DNA of 13,063 bases, from NCBI GenBank assembly GCA_947458305.1, contig CANGZO010000038.1, positions 1 to 13,063 on the forward strand, in the 5' to 3' direction. The notes under the pieces were generated by a model. The model was given only the letters and a program-made list of their open reading frames with translations, made no database searches and was not told the origin of the DNA. How positions within the stretch are numbered: the stretch's first letter is position 1; each line of letters begins with the position of its first letter. This document shows, piece by piece, positions 6,737-13,063 of this stretch. Position numbers and translations under genes: made by a program. This DNA comes from Comamonadaceae bacterium (GTDB taxonomy: Bacteria; Pseudomonadota; Gammaproteobacteria; Burkholderiales; Burkholderiaceae_C).

Positions 6737-8206
6737 TTGGAACTTGATGTCAGAACCATTTATGTGATGTATGCCGTGCTGTACCTGATGCTGCACGGCA
6801 TCATCTGGTTCAGCCTGTCTCGTTACCAAAGTCGCCTGGTCGCTCAATGGAGCGCTGCGGGCATGGTCAGTGCGACTGGCCTGGCTTTGCTGGGCGCACA
6901 GGGCGTGTTGCCCGACTGGCTTGTGGCTTGCTTTGGGCAGACACTGATGGCAATAGGCAACTTTGCGCGTCAGCATGTGTTGCGTTCAACCGATGGACCC
7001 GCGGGGCAACGCTGGATCGTCTGGAATGGCTCCTTGCACCTGATTTATCTGAGCCTCAATGGTTGGCTGTTTTTTTCAGGGGCCAGTCACAGGACCATGA
7101 TGCTGGTGTTTTTCCTGTTTTATGCCCTGATCTGTGTGGATTTCTTTTTCTCGGGGCGTGCCATGGGGCAGCGGCGTCAGACCTCTGGCGCCAGGGCCAT
7201 CCAGTTGGGGGGGCTGGTGTTCAGCATTTCATTGGGCATCAAGGCAGTCACCCTGCTGGCAGGCTGGGGAGCGCAAGGCTTGTACGACCCGGGCTGGGAC
7301 CAGGCGGCCTTGTTTGCTTGCCAGATTCTGGCCATCAGTTTGCTGAATTTCGGTTTTGTTCAGATGCTCATGGACCAGTTCCAGCAAGAACGAGCCCAAG
7401 TCGAGCAGGCATTGATTCAGCAGCGCCAGCAGGCGACAGAAGCGCAATTGAAATCCATCGATCTGGCTTCGCTGCTGCGTGAACGCGAAGAAATCATTCG
7501 CCAATTGACCCTGTCCAACAAGACTGCCGGGATGGGGGCTTTGGTGGCCAGCATTGCGCATGAGTTGAACCAACCCTTGACGTCGATCTTGCTCAAGGCC
7601 GAGTTGGTAGAGTCGCAGTTAAACCGTCCGGCCTCCACGGACAGTGTGACCCCTTCCAATGCTCAGCTGCTCGACATGGTGCGCCAAGATACCTTGCACG
7701 CGGGGGCCATTATTCGAAGGCTGCGCAGCATGTTTGCCAACGGCAAGGCGGAGTTTTCGCCACTGGACTTGGCCATTTTGGTCAACGATGTGGTGCAAAT
7801 TGTTCAGAGTCAGGCGCAGCGTTCTGACATCTCTTTGCACATCGACGTGAGCGGGCCTTTGCCCATTCATGGGGATGTCACTCAGTTGCAGCAGGTGATT
7901 CTGAACCTGTTGAACAACGCCATGGAGTCATTTGAAGGCGTCCAAGGCAGGGCATTTGCCATCTCGATTACCGGTGCGCGGCGAGGCGATTGGGTTGAGC
8001 TGCGCATTGCCGATAACGGGTGCGGTATTGCCAAGGATCAGCAATCGGATGTTTTTGCGCTGTTCAAAACGTCCAAAGACAAGGGCATGGGCGTGGGCTT
8101 GTGGCTGAGTCGTTCGGTCGTTGAGGGCCATGCAGGGCGATTGGAATTGGCCAGCGAGCCGGGGTCAGGTGCGGTATTCTCCTTGGCTTTGCCTGCCCTC
8201 AGGTAG
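6737..8206 (+). CDS. Membrane-bound sensor histidine kinase, no partner regulator in the window
   Basis: This is a protein of 489 aa from the preferred start. Residues 1 to about 206 hold roughly seven hydrophobic segments (about 8-27, 38-58, 61-76, 95-115, 121-139, 157-176, 186-206), so sensing is probably within or across the membrane. A Gln/Glu-rich coiled coil leads to the kinase core. The core shows an H-box SIAHELNQPLTS with H275 as the phospho-acceptor, an N-box QVILNLLNNAMESF, a G1 box ADNGCGIAKD and a G2 region KGMGVGLWLSRSVVEGH. TTG 6737 is chosen because GGGGA precedes it by about 5 bases and it gives MELDVRTIYVMY, a beginning typical of such membrane sensors. GTG 6713, GTG 6764 and ATG 6767 are alternatives. 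No response regulator follows, and the ligand is unknown; its position between formate dehydrogenase genes and their accessory genes suggests a related signal. Confidence 0.85.
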   Translation: MELDVRTIYVMYAVLYLMLHGIIWFSLSRYQSRLVAQWSAAGMVSATGLALLGAQGVLPDWLVACFGQTLMAIGNFARQHVLRSTDGPAGQRWIVWNGSLHLIYLSLNGWLFFSGASHRTMMLVFFLFYALICVDFFFSGRAMGQRRQTSGARAIQLGGLVFSISLGIKAVTLLAGWGAQGLYDPGWDQAALFACQILAISLLNFGFVQMLMDQFQQERAQVEQALIQQRQQATEAQLKSIDLASLLREREEIIRQLTLSNKTAGMGALVASIAHELNQPLTSILLKAELVESQLNRPASTDSVTPSNAQLLDMVRQDTLHAGAIIRRLRSMFANGKAEFSPLDLAILVNDVVQIVQSQAQRSDISLHIDVSGPLPIHGDVTQLQQVILNLLNNAMESFEGVQGRAFAISITGARRGDWVELRIADNGCGIAKDQQSDVFALFKTSKDKGMGVGLWLSRSVVEGHAGRLELASEPGSGAVFSLALPALR

Positions 8207-8242
8207 TGCTTCTTTCGTGTTTTTTACAAAGTGATTGCACCC

Positions 8243-8800
8243 ATGTCCATTCGTCCCAGCATTGATGTGGCTGTTTTGATGCGGCGTGAGCCCGTCCAGG
8301 GTGCCATGGCCCGTTGGCAAACTTGGCGCTGGGTTTTGGCCGATGTGGTGCCCCAGCAGGCCAGTTTTGGGCAGGCCCCCAGCTTGCTGCGGCAGTCCGA
8401 GCATGAAACGCTTTTTTTATACCCTGCCTGGTGTGTGTCGCTTTTCAAGGACGATGCAGAGGGCTATTGGCTCAATGCGACCTCGCCCACACCTTGCTAC
8501 TTTGTGATGTGGCGAATGGTGGACAAAGAAGATGGCTCAGAGCCTGTGGCTGAGCCACAAGCGGTGAGCCTGAGTTACCACGATGCAGGTCGGTGGATGG
8601 ATGCCCAAGAGACGGTGGAGACCGTTCCAGTACCCCCCGAAGTGGTGACGTGGTTGCAAGACTTTGCCACCCAGCACTTTGTGCCTGAAGAGAAAAAACG
8701 CCAGCGCCCACAAAGTTTCATGCGCTTGACCGATCGGTTTGGTCAGCCGGCATCGGTCAGCACGGACAGTAAAAGAAAAGGTTCGGGGATCAAACCATGA
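8243..8800 (+). CDS. DUF3305 family protein, formate-dehydrogenase-associated
   Basis: This 185-residue soluble protein has the DUF3305 signature as I know it: an opening PSIDVAVLMRREP, then YPAWCVSLFKDDAEGYWLN followed by SPTPCYFVMWR, then SYHDAGRWMDAQE and VPVPPEVVTWLQDF. It has a basic C-terminal tail (EEKKRQRP and further Lys/Arg). The biochemical function is unknown. The family is found beside formate dehydrogenase genes together with DUF3306, a multi-cluster ferredoxin and TorD, exactly the set seen here. ATG 8243 is preferred over the in-frame GTG 8231 because it gives the usual family beginning; neither has a strong ribosome binding site. Its stop overlaps the next start (ATGA), implying translational coupling. 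Confidence 0.85.
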   Translation: MSIRPSIDVAVLMRREPVQGAMARWQTWRWVLADVVPQQASFGQAPSLLRQSEHETLFLYPAWCVSLFKDDAEGYWLNATSPTPCYFVMWRMVDKEDGSEPVAEPQAVSLSYHDAGRWMDAQETVETVPVPPEVVTWLQDFATQHFVPEEKKRQRPQSFMRLTDRFGQPASVSTDSKRKGSGIKP

Positions 8801-9501
8801 GCGATCACTTTTTTAGCCGATGGTCGCGCCGCAAGCAGGGCCTTGAAACCACGGAACCTGTGCAGCCCAAGACGGACAACAGCCCCGCTGTGGCGGTCGG
8901 CGGTCAGGGCCATTTGCCTTCCCACTCCTCCGAACCCCCCGCTGCAAATCCTGCGAACACCACGGCGGCGCCCGATCCAGCGGCACAACGCCCGCCTTTG
9001 CCGACCCTGGACGATGCGCGCGCTTTGACGCCGTCATCCGATTTTCAGCCTTTCATGCAGCAAGGTGTGGCCGCCGATGTGCGCAACACAGCGGTTAAAA
9101 AACTCTTCACCGACCCCCATTTCAATGTGATGGACGGGCTGGACATTTACATCGGCGACTACAACACGCCAGACCCTTTGCCGTCAGGCATGTTGCAAAA
9201 AATGGTCGGTGCGCAATTTTTGAATCTGTTTCCGCCAAGCCAGGATGCCACTTCAGAACCTGTCAACGCAGTGGGCGTGTCGGGCGATGCGGCCCCAATC
9301 CGTGAAAACCCTGATGAAAGTCCCGCATTGCCGGAAGGCTCAACCAATGTGGCACAGTCGCCGCAATCTCTCGACTCGCCTGAGCTGCCGGATACCGCAG
9401 CGCAAACACCACGATTAGTCCCAGAACATGACCACCCTGATTTGCAACTGCAACCAAACCATGCCCCTGCAAGCCCAAGCCCTGGGCAAAGCACTGGGTG
9501 A
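8797..9501 (+). CDS. DUF3306 family protein, formate-dehydrogenase-associated
   Basis: This 234-residue protein begins MSDHFFSRWSRRKQG, the typical opening of DUF3306. The conserved centre is LPTLDDARALTPSSDFQPFMQQGV followed by RNTAVKKLFTDPHFNVMDGLDIYIGDYN. The regions at about 20-65 and after about 150 are Pro/Ala/Ser-rich and probably disordered. Function is unknown; the family travels with DUF3305 and formate dehydrogenase genes. The last 74 bases overlap the start of the next gene in another frame, so the final 24 or so residues come from the same DNA as the ferredoxin's N-terminus. Such a tail is unlikely to be conserved. Confidence 0.85.
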   Translation: MSDHFFSRWSRRKQGLETTEPVQPKTDNSPAVAVGGQGHLPSHSSEPPAANPANTTAAPDPAAQRPPLPTLDDARALTPSSDFQPFMQQGVAADVRNTAVKKLFTDPHFNVMDGLDIYIGDYNTPDPLPSGMLQKMVGAQFLNLFPPSQDATSEPVNAVGVSGDAAPIRENPDESPALPEGSTNVAQSPQSLDSPELPDTAAQTPRLVPEHDHPDLQLQPNHAPASPSPGQSTG

Positions 9502-11578
9502 AGACTTAACCCTGCACACCACCTTGTGCCGCCGCGAGGCAGGCCAATTTCAAAAAGCCGTGAAAACCGGCGAGACCGTGGTGGTGGCTTGTACCCAAGA
9601 AAAACGCTTGTTCAGTGAACTGGCCGAGCAAACCGAAGGGGCGATTTCGCCGATTCGTTTTGTCAACATCCGCGAAACCGGCGGTTGGGGCCGTGAGGCC
9701 GAGCAGGCCACACCCAAAATGGCCGCACTGCTGGCTGCAGCCCGCCTGCCCGAGCCCGAGCCGGTGCCCACGGTCACTTACAAAAGCGAAGGCCGTGTGC
9801 TCATCATCGGCGCGATCGATGTCGCCGAACGCGCCGCCAGCTTTTTGGCCGATGCCATGCAGGTCACGATTTTTGCGCAAGGCCCAGGCCATACCGGGGG
9901 CAGCCAAGAGCGACGCTTTCCGGTGCTGGCCGGTCGCTTGCAAGGCCTCAAAGGCTGGCTGGGTGCCTTCGAGGTGTCTTGGGACGCCAGTAACCCGATT
10001 GACCTGGACCTGTGCACCCGCTGTAACGCCTGCGTGGTCGCTTGTCCCGAACAAGCCATTGGCCTCGATTACCAGGTGGACCTGTCGCGCTGCACTTCGC
10101 ACCGCGACTGCGTCAAAGTGTGCGAAGCCGCAGGCGCCATCGACTTCACCCGCGACGCCCGACCACAAAACGAGCGCTTTGATGTGGTGTTGGACCTGCG
10201 CGGCGACAAAGCTGCGCCCACGTTCACCTCGCACGCCTTGCCCCAGGGCTATTTCCGTTGGGATGGGCAAGACCTGCAAACCTTGCTCAAAGTGCGCGAA
10301 TTGGTGGGCGAGTTTGAAAAACCCCGGTTTTTTGCTTACAAGCAAAAGCTTTGCGCCCACAGCCGCAACGAGCAAGTCGGCTGCAGCGCCTGCATTGACA
10401 TCTGCTCAGCCGAAGCCGTTCGCTCGGACAAAAGCCGCCAGCAAATCGTGGTCAACCCCAATCTGTGCGTGGGCTGCGGGGCTTGCACCACAGCTTGCCC
10501 CACCGGAGCCTTGACTTACGCCTACCCGCGTCCGGCAGAGCAGGGTGCCAAGATCCGCGCGCTGCTCACGGCCTACCAGGCCGCGGGCGGGCGCGATGCT
10601 GCACTGCTGCTGCACAGCCAAGAAAAAGGCCAGACCCTGATCGACGAGTTGGGCCGGGGAGCGCAATTGGGTGTGATGCAAGGCATGCCCGCCCGCGTGA
10701 TGCCTGTGGCGCTGTGGCACACCGCCAGTGTGGGCATGGAGCTGTGGCTGTCGGCCGTGGCCTACGGCGCACGACAGGTCATGGTGCTGATCACCCATGA
10801 AGAAGCGCCGCAATACCGCGCCGCGCTCATGGCGCAAATGGCCGTGGCCCAAAGCCTGCTCAATGGTTTGGGTTACACCGGGGTGCATTTCCAGCTGATT
10901 GAAGCCAAAACCGCCACAGCATTGGACGGTGATTTGCAGCGCTTGTGCGCCCGCAGCCTCAAGGCCGCAATTCTGCCCACAGGCCCGGCCACGGCCGCTC
11001 GCCACGCGGTGCAGGCCGAAAAACGCAGCAACCTGGAGCTGGTCATTGACCACCTGATGGCGCAGTCGCCTGTGATGGCTTTGGAAGAAAGCAGTCGCCC
11101 CAAGGCGCTGGATTTGCCCGCTGCAGGTTCGCCCCTGGGCAGCATCACCGTGGACGGCAGCAAGTGCACGCTGTGCATGAGCTGCGTGGGCGCATGCCCC
11201 TCCTCGGCTTTGCAAGACAACCCCTTGCAGCCCGAGCTGAAGTTTGTGGAGAAAAATTGTGTGCAATGTGGCCTGTGCGCCAAGACCTGTCCCGAAAACG
11301 CCATCACGCTGCAGCCGCGCTTGTCCTTGATGTCTGAGCGCTCCCAGCCGCGGGTGGTGCACAGCAGCCCACCTTACGCCTGCATCCGCTGCGCCAAACC
11401 TTTTGGCACCCTCAAGGCGATTGAGACCATGCTGGGACGCCTGACGGGTCACAGCATGTTCCAAGGGCCAGCCTTGGAGCGCCTGAAAATGTGCGGTGAC
11501 TGCCGCGTCATCGACATGTTCACCGACGAGAACCAGGTGCGCATCACCGATGGCCAGCTGCCCCCCAAAACCCGATAA
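9428..11578 (+). CDS. Multi-cluster 4Fe-4S ferredoxin protein of the formate dehydrogenase accessory region
   Basis: This 716-residue cytoplasmic iron-sulfur protein has no signal peptide. Full CxxCxxCxxxC motifs lie at C196-C206, C347-C357, C580-C590 and C611-C621. Two irregular sites lie at C222/C228/C232 and C309/C319/C322/C326. The N-terminus has conserved-looking cysteines (C6, C8, C34, C55) around LICNCNQTMPL and VVACTQEKRLF. A Rossmann-like stretch VLIIGAIDVAERAASFLADAM occurs near residue 120. The C-terminus has a CxxC (652/655) and a second CxxC (689/692) that could bind zinc or another metal. It is probably an electron carrier or cluster-bearing assembly factor for formate dehydrogenase; the exact role is not known to me. 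ATG 9428 gives the usual MTTLICNCN opening despite lying inside the DUF3306 gene. The next gene starts 9 bases after the stop. Confidence 0.82.
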   Translation: MTTLICNCNQTMPLQAQALGKALGEDLTLHTTLCRREAGQFQKAVKTGETVVVACTQEKRLFSELAEQTEGAISPIRFVNIRETGGWGREAEQATPKMAALLAAARLPEPEPVPTVTYKSEGRVLIIGAIDVAERAASFLADAMQVTIFAQGPGHTGGSQERRFPVLAGRLQGLKGWLGAFEVSWDASNPIDLDLCTRCNACVVACPEQAIGLDYQVDLSRCTSHRDCVKVCEAAGAIDFTRDARPQNERFDVVLDLRGDKAAPTFTSHALPQGYFRWDGQDLQTLLKVRELVGEFEKPRFFAYKQKLCAHSRNEQVGCSACIDICSAEAVRSDKSRQQIVVNPNLCVGCGACTTACPTGALTYAYPRPAEQGAKIRALLTAYQAAGGRDAALLLHSQEKGQTLIDELGRGAQLGVMQGMPARVMPVALWHTASVGMELWLSAVAYGARQVMVLITHEEAPQYRAALMAQMAVAQSLLNGLGYTGVHFQLIEAKTATALDGDLQRLCARSLKAAILPTGPATAARHAVQAEKRSNLELVIDHLMAQSPVMALEESSRPKALDLPAAGSPLGSITVDGSKCTLCMSCVGACPSSALQDNPLQPELKFVEKNCVQCGLCAKTCPENAITLQPRLSLMSERSQPRVVHSSPPYACIRCAKPFGTLKAIETMLGRLTGHSMFQGPALERLKMCGDCRVIDMFTDENQVRITDGQLPPKTR

Positions 11579-11587
11579 GTTGTTGCC

Positions 11588-12214
11588 ATGAGCCAAGACC
11601 TGAACCTGTCCACCAACAGCCATGCGCTGGACGAAGAAACCGCCCGTGCTGAAATCTACGGCTTGCTGTCCCAGTTGTTTTATGCAGCCCCTGCTGGCGA
11701 GCTTTTGGCTCAACTGCAAGTGGCCGTCACCGAAGCCCCCGATGCGGGTGCTTTTTTGGAGGAGCCTTGGCGTGAATTGGTGGCCTGTGCACGAGGTTTG
11801 ACCCAAGAGCAAATCGCCTCCGAGTACAACCAACTGTTTGGCGGCGTGGGTAAACCTGAGATTTACCTGTTTGGGTCGCACTATCTGAGTGGTTTTTTGA
11901 ACGAAAAACCCCTGGTCAGGTTGCGTGACGATTTGGCCGCTCTGGGCTTGGGCCGAAGCCAGGACATGTCCGAGACAGAAGACCATGCGGCTTATGTGTT
12001 TGAGGTCATGCGCTACCTGATCGCAGGGGACGATGTGGCGGTTTCCAATCTCACCCATCAGATGGCGTTCTTCAGTCAACATGTGAAGCCTTGGTTATCG
12101 CTCATGTGCCAAGCTTTGATCGCGCACCCCAAAGCGGTGTTTTATGCCCGCTTGGCCAACTTCACCGAGGGGTTTTTGAGTGTTGAGGCCCAAGGTTTTG
12201 ATTTGGTGGCTTGA
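11588..12214 (+). CDS. TorD/DmsD family molybdoenzyme chaperone
   Basis: This 208-residue, mostly helical cytoplasmic protein belongs to the TorD/NarJ/DmsD family. These proteins bind apo-molybdoenzymes, often through their Tat signal, until the cofactor is inserted. Diagnostic stretches are ARAEIYGLLSQLFYAAP, EYNQLFGGVGKPEIYLFGSH followed by YLSGFL, and ETEDHAAYVFEVMRYLIAG. The position after DUF3305, DUF3306 and the ferredoxin is typical of the accessory set for an exported formate dehydrogenase. No Tat-signal molybdoenzyme is present here, so its client is either encoded elsewhere or is the cytoplasmic alpha subunit upstream. It appears to be the last gene of the operon, since an AT-rich spacer follows. 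Confidence 0.85.
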   Translation: MSQDLNLSTNSHALDEETARAEIYGLLSQLFYAAPAGELLAQLQVAVTEAPDAGAFLEEPWRELVACARGLTQEQIASEYNQLFGGVGKPEIYLFGSHYLSGFLNEKPLVRLRDDLAALGLGRSQDMSETEDHAAYVFEVMRYLIAGDDVAVSNLTHQMAFFSQHVKPWLSLMCQALIAHPKAVFYARLANFTEGFLSVEAQGFDLVA

Positions 12215-12218
12215 TTGA

Positions 12219-12247
12219 ATTTTTTTCTGAAACCAGCTGAAAAAAAT
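12219..12247. terminator. A/T-only inverted repeat after the TorD-family gene
   Basis: ATTTTTTTC (12219-12227) pairs perfectly with GAAAAAAAT (12239-12247) around an 11-base loop, directly after the stop codon. The stem is nearly all A-T, so it would be a weak terminator. The T-run and A-run could serve transcripts in either direction, but no opposing gene is visible. The change to AT-rich sequence marks the end of the accessory operon. Confidence 0.35.
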
Positions 12248-12259
12248 GACAAGTCATTT
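12244..12259. promoter_or_regulatory. Palindromic operator candidate upstream of the TRAP gene
   Basis: AAATGAC (12244-12250) and GTCATTT (12253-12259) form a perfect 7-base dyad with a 2-base centre, about 95 bases before the TRAP gene start. A possible -10 element TATAAC lies at 12277-12282. A -35 box at the expected distance would fall on the right half of the palindrome (TCATTT, poor match). A repressor of the transporter is a plausible reader; the regulator family is not identifiable from this alone. Confidence 0.35.
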
Positions 12260-12354
12260 AAGGGTTATCACTTAGCTATAACTTTTGACCAACACCCATA
12301 ATCAGATACTGAGCAGTAACTTTTTACGCTTGCACGTTCAACAGGAGACATCCC

Positions 12355-13063
12355 ATGACCCCAGCTCAACAAGAAATTTCAACAAAATCTGCCGATGCGC
12401 CTGAAACCAGCCGTCGTCGTTTCTTCGCCAAAGCAGCGACAGCCGCTGCCGCTGTGCCTCTGGCCGGCGCGCCCATGATCGCTGTGGCCCAAGCCCCCAT
12501 CGTTTTCAAGTTCCAGGGCTCTTGGGGCACCAATGAGATTTTCAGCGAGATGGCCCAGCAGTACGTCACCCGCGTCAATGAAATGTCTGGTGGCCGCCTG
12601 AGAATCGATTATTTGCCCGCAGGTGCTGTGGTCAAGCCCTTCGAAATCATCGATGCCGTGAGCAAAGGCGTGCTCGACGGTGGTCACCATGTGTCCGGCT
12701 ACTGGTACGGCAAAAACAAATCGGCTTCTTTGTTCGGCACTGGCCCCGTGAGCGGCGCCACACCCGAAATCGGTTTGAGCTGGATTCAGGCCGGCGGTGG
12801 TCAACAGCTGTGGGACAAGCTGGTCGCCAAGATGAACCTGAACGTCGTCGGCTTCTTCTCTTTCCCAATGCCTTCCCAGCCACTGGGTTGGTTCAAAAAG
12901 TCACCACCCAAGAAAGCCGCTGACTTGAAGGGTTTCAAGTACCGCACCATCGGTTTGGCTGCCGACATGCTGCAAGAAATGGGCATGGCTGTGGCCCAGT
13001 TGCCTGGCGGTGAAATCGTGCCCGCGATGCAGCGCGGCGTGATCGATGCCTTCGAATTCAACA
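12355..13063 (+). CDS. TRAP transporter solute-binding protein (DctP/TakP-like), Tat-exported, truncated by window edge
   Basis: The first 236 residues of a periplasmic substrate-capture protein of a TRAP transporter; the frame is open at the right edge. The start ATG 12355 has a strong AGGAGA (12343-12348) 6 bases upstream. A twin-arginine signal is clear: SRRRFFAKA (19-27), an Ala-rich hydrophobic stretch and a likely cleavage site near AVA-QA (45-47). The mature part begins FKFQGSWGTNEIFSEMAQQY. It carries family stretches such as GGRLRIDYLPAGAVV, GYWYGKNKSASLFGTGPV and LPGGEIVPAMQRGVIDAFEFN. The last of these resembles the alpha-keto-acid-binding TakP group, so an organic acid is the likely ligand. 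It has its own upstream region, so it is probably a separate unit, and membrane components are expected beyond the edge. Confidence 0.9.
   Translation, partial: MTPAQQEISTKSADAPETSRRRFFAKAATAAAAVPLAGAPMIAVAQAPIVFKFQGSWGTNEIFSEMAQQYVTRVNEMSGGRLRIDYLPAGAVVKPFEIIDAVSKGVLDGGHHVSGYWYGKNKSASLFGTGPVSGATPEIGLSWIQAGGGQQLWDKLVAKMNLNVVGFFSFPMPSQPLGWFKKSPPKKAADLKGFKYRTIGLAADMLQEMGMAVAQLPGGEIVPAMQRGVIDAFEFN

Noticed and set aside
12285..12310. Promoter with TTGACC at 12285 and GATACT at 12305
   Set aside because: The spacing is only 14 bases, too short for a normal sigma-70 promoter, and no better -10 box lies at 16-18 bases.

Overview
The window reads as a moderately GC-rich betaproteobacterial chromosome segment, most likely Burkholderiales/Comamonadaceae. 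This placement rests on the protein families and codon use and was not tested by a search. All genes lie on the + strand. None of the long minus-strand reading frames looks real.

Layout. (1) Positions 1-363 hold the 3' end of boxB, the oxygenase component of benzoyl-CoA 2,3-epoxidase. (2) Positions 364-830 form a 467-base spacer dominated by palindromes: one GC-rich hairpin directly after boxB, then three 76-78 nt giant hairpins that share a conserved central core but have partly or wholly different stems. (3) boxA, the iron-sulfur flavoprotein reductase for BoxB, follows at 831-2156. (4) Six bases later begins a two-gene NAD-dependent formate dehydrogenase of the heterodimeric FDH1 type: a fused NuoE-NuoF-like beta subunit, then a molybdo- or tungstopterin alpha subunit joined by an ATGA overlap. 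(5) Next is an orphan membrane histidine kinase. (6) Next is a tight formate-dehydrogenase accessory module: DUF3305, DUF3306, a multi-cluster ferredoxin protein and a TorD-family chaperone. (7) After a 140-base AT-rich spacer, a separate unit starts with a Tat-exported TRAP transporter solute-binding protein, cut by the window edge.

How it fits together. In the aerobic hybrid (box) benzoate pathway, BoxA passes NADPH electrons to BoxB, which epoxidises benzoyl-CoA. BoxC (not in the window) then opens the ring and releases formate. A formate dehydrogenase directly behind boxA would recover that formate carbon's electrons as NADH. The DUF3305/DUF3306/ferredoxin/TorD set normally accompanies exported formate dehydrogenases, yet no exported catalytic subunit is visible here.

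The most unusual content is the hairpin family between boxB and boxA. It has a fixed overall length, a conserved core and replaced but still complementary arms. There is a compensatory base-pair change inside the core, and one copy is inverted. I cannot assign it to a family I know.
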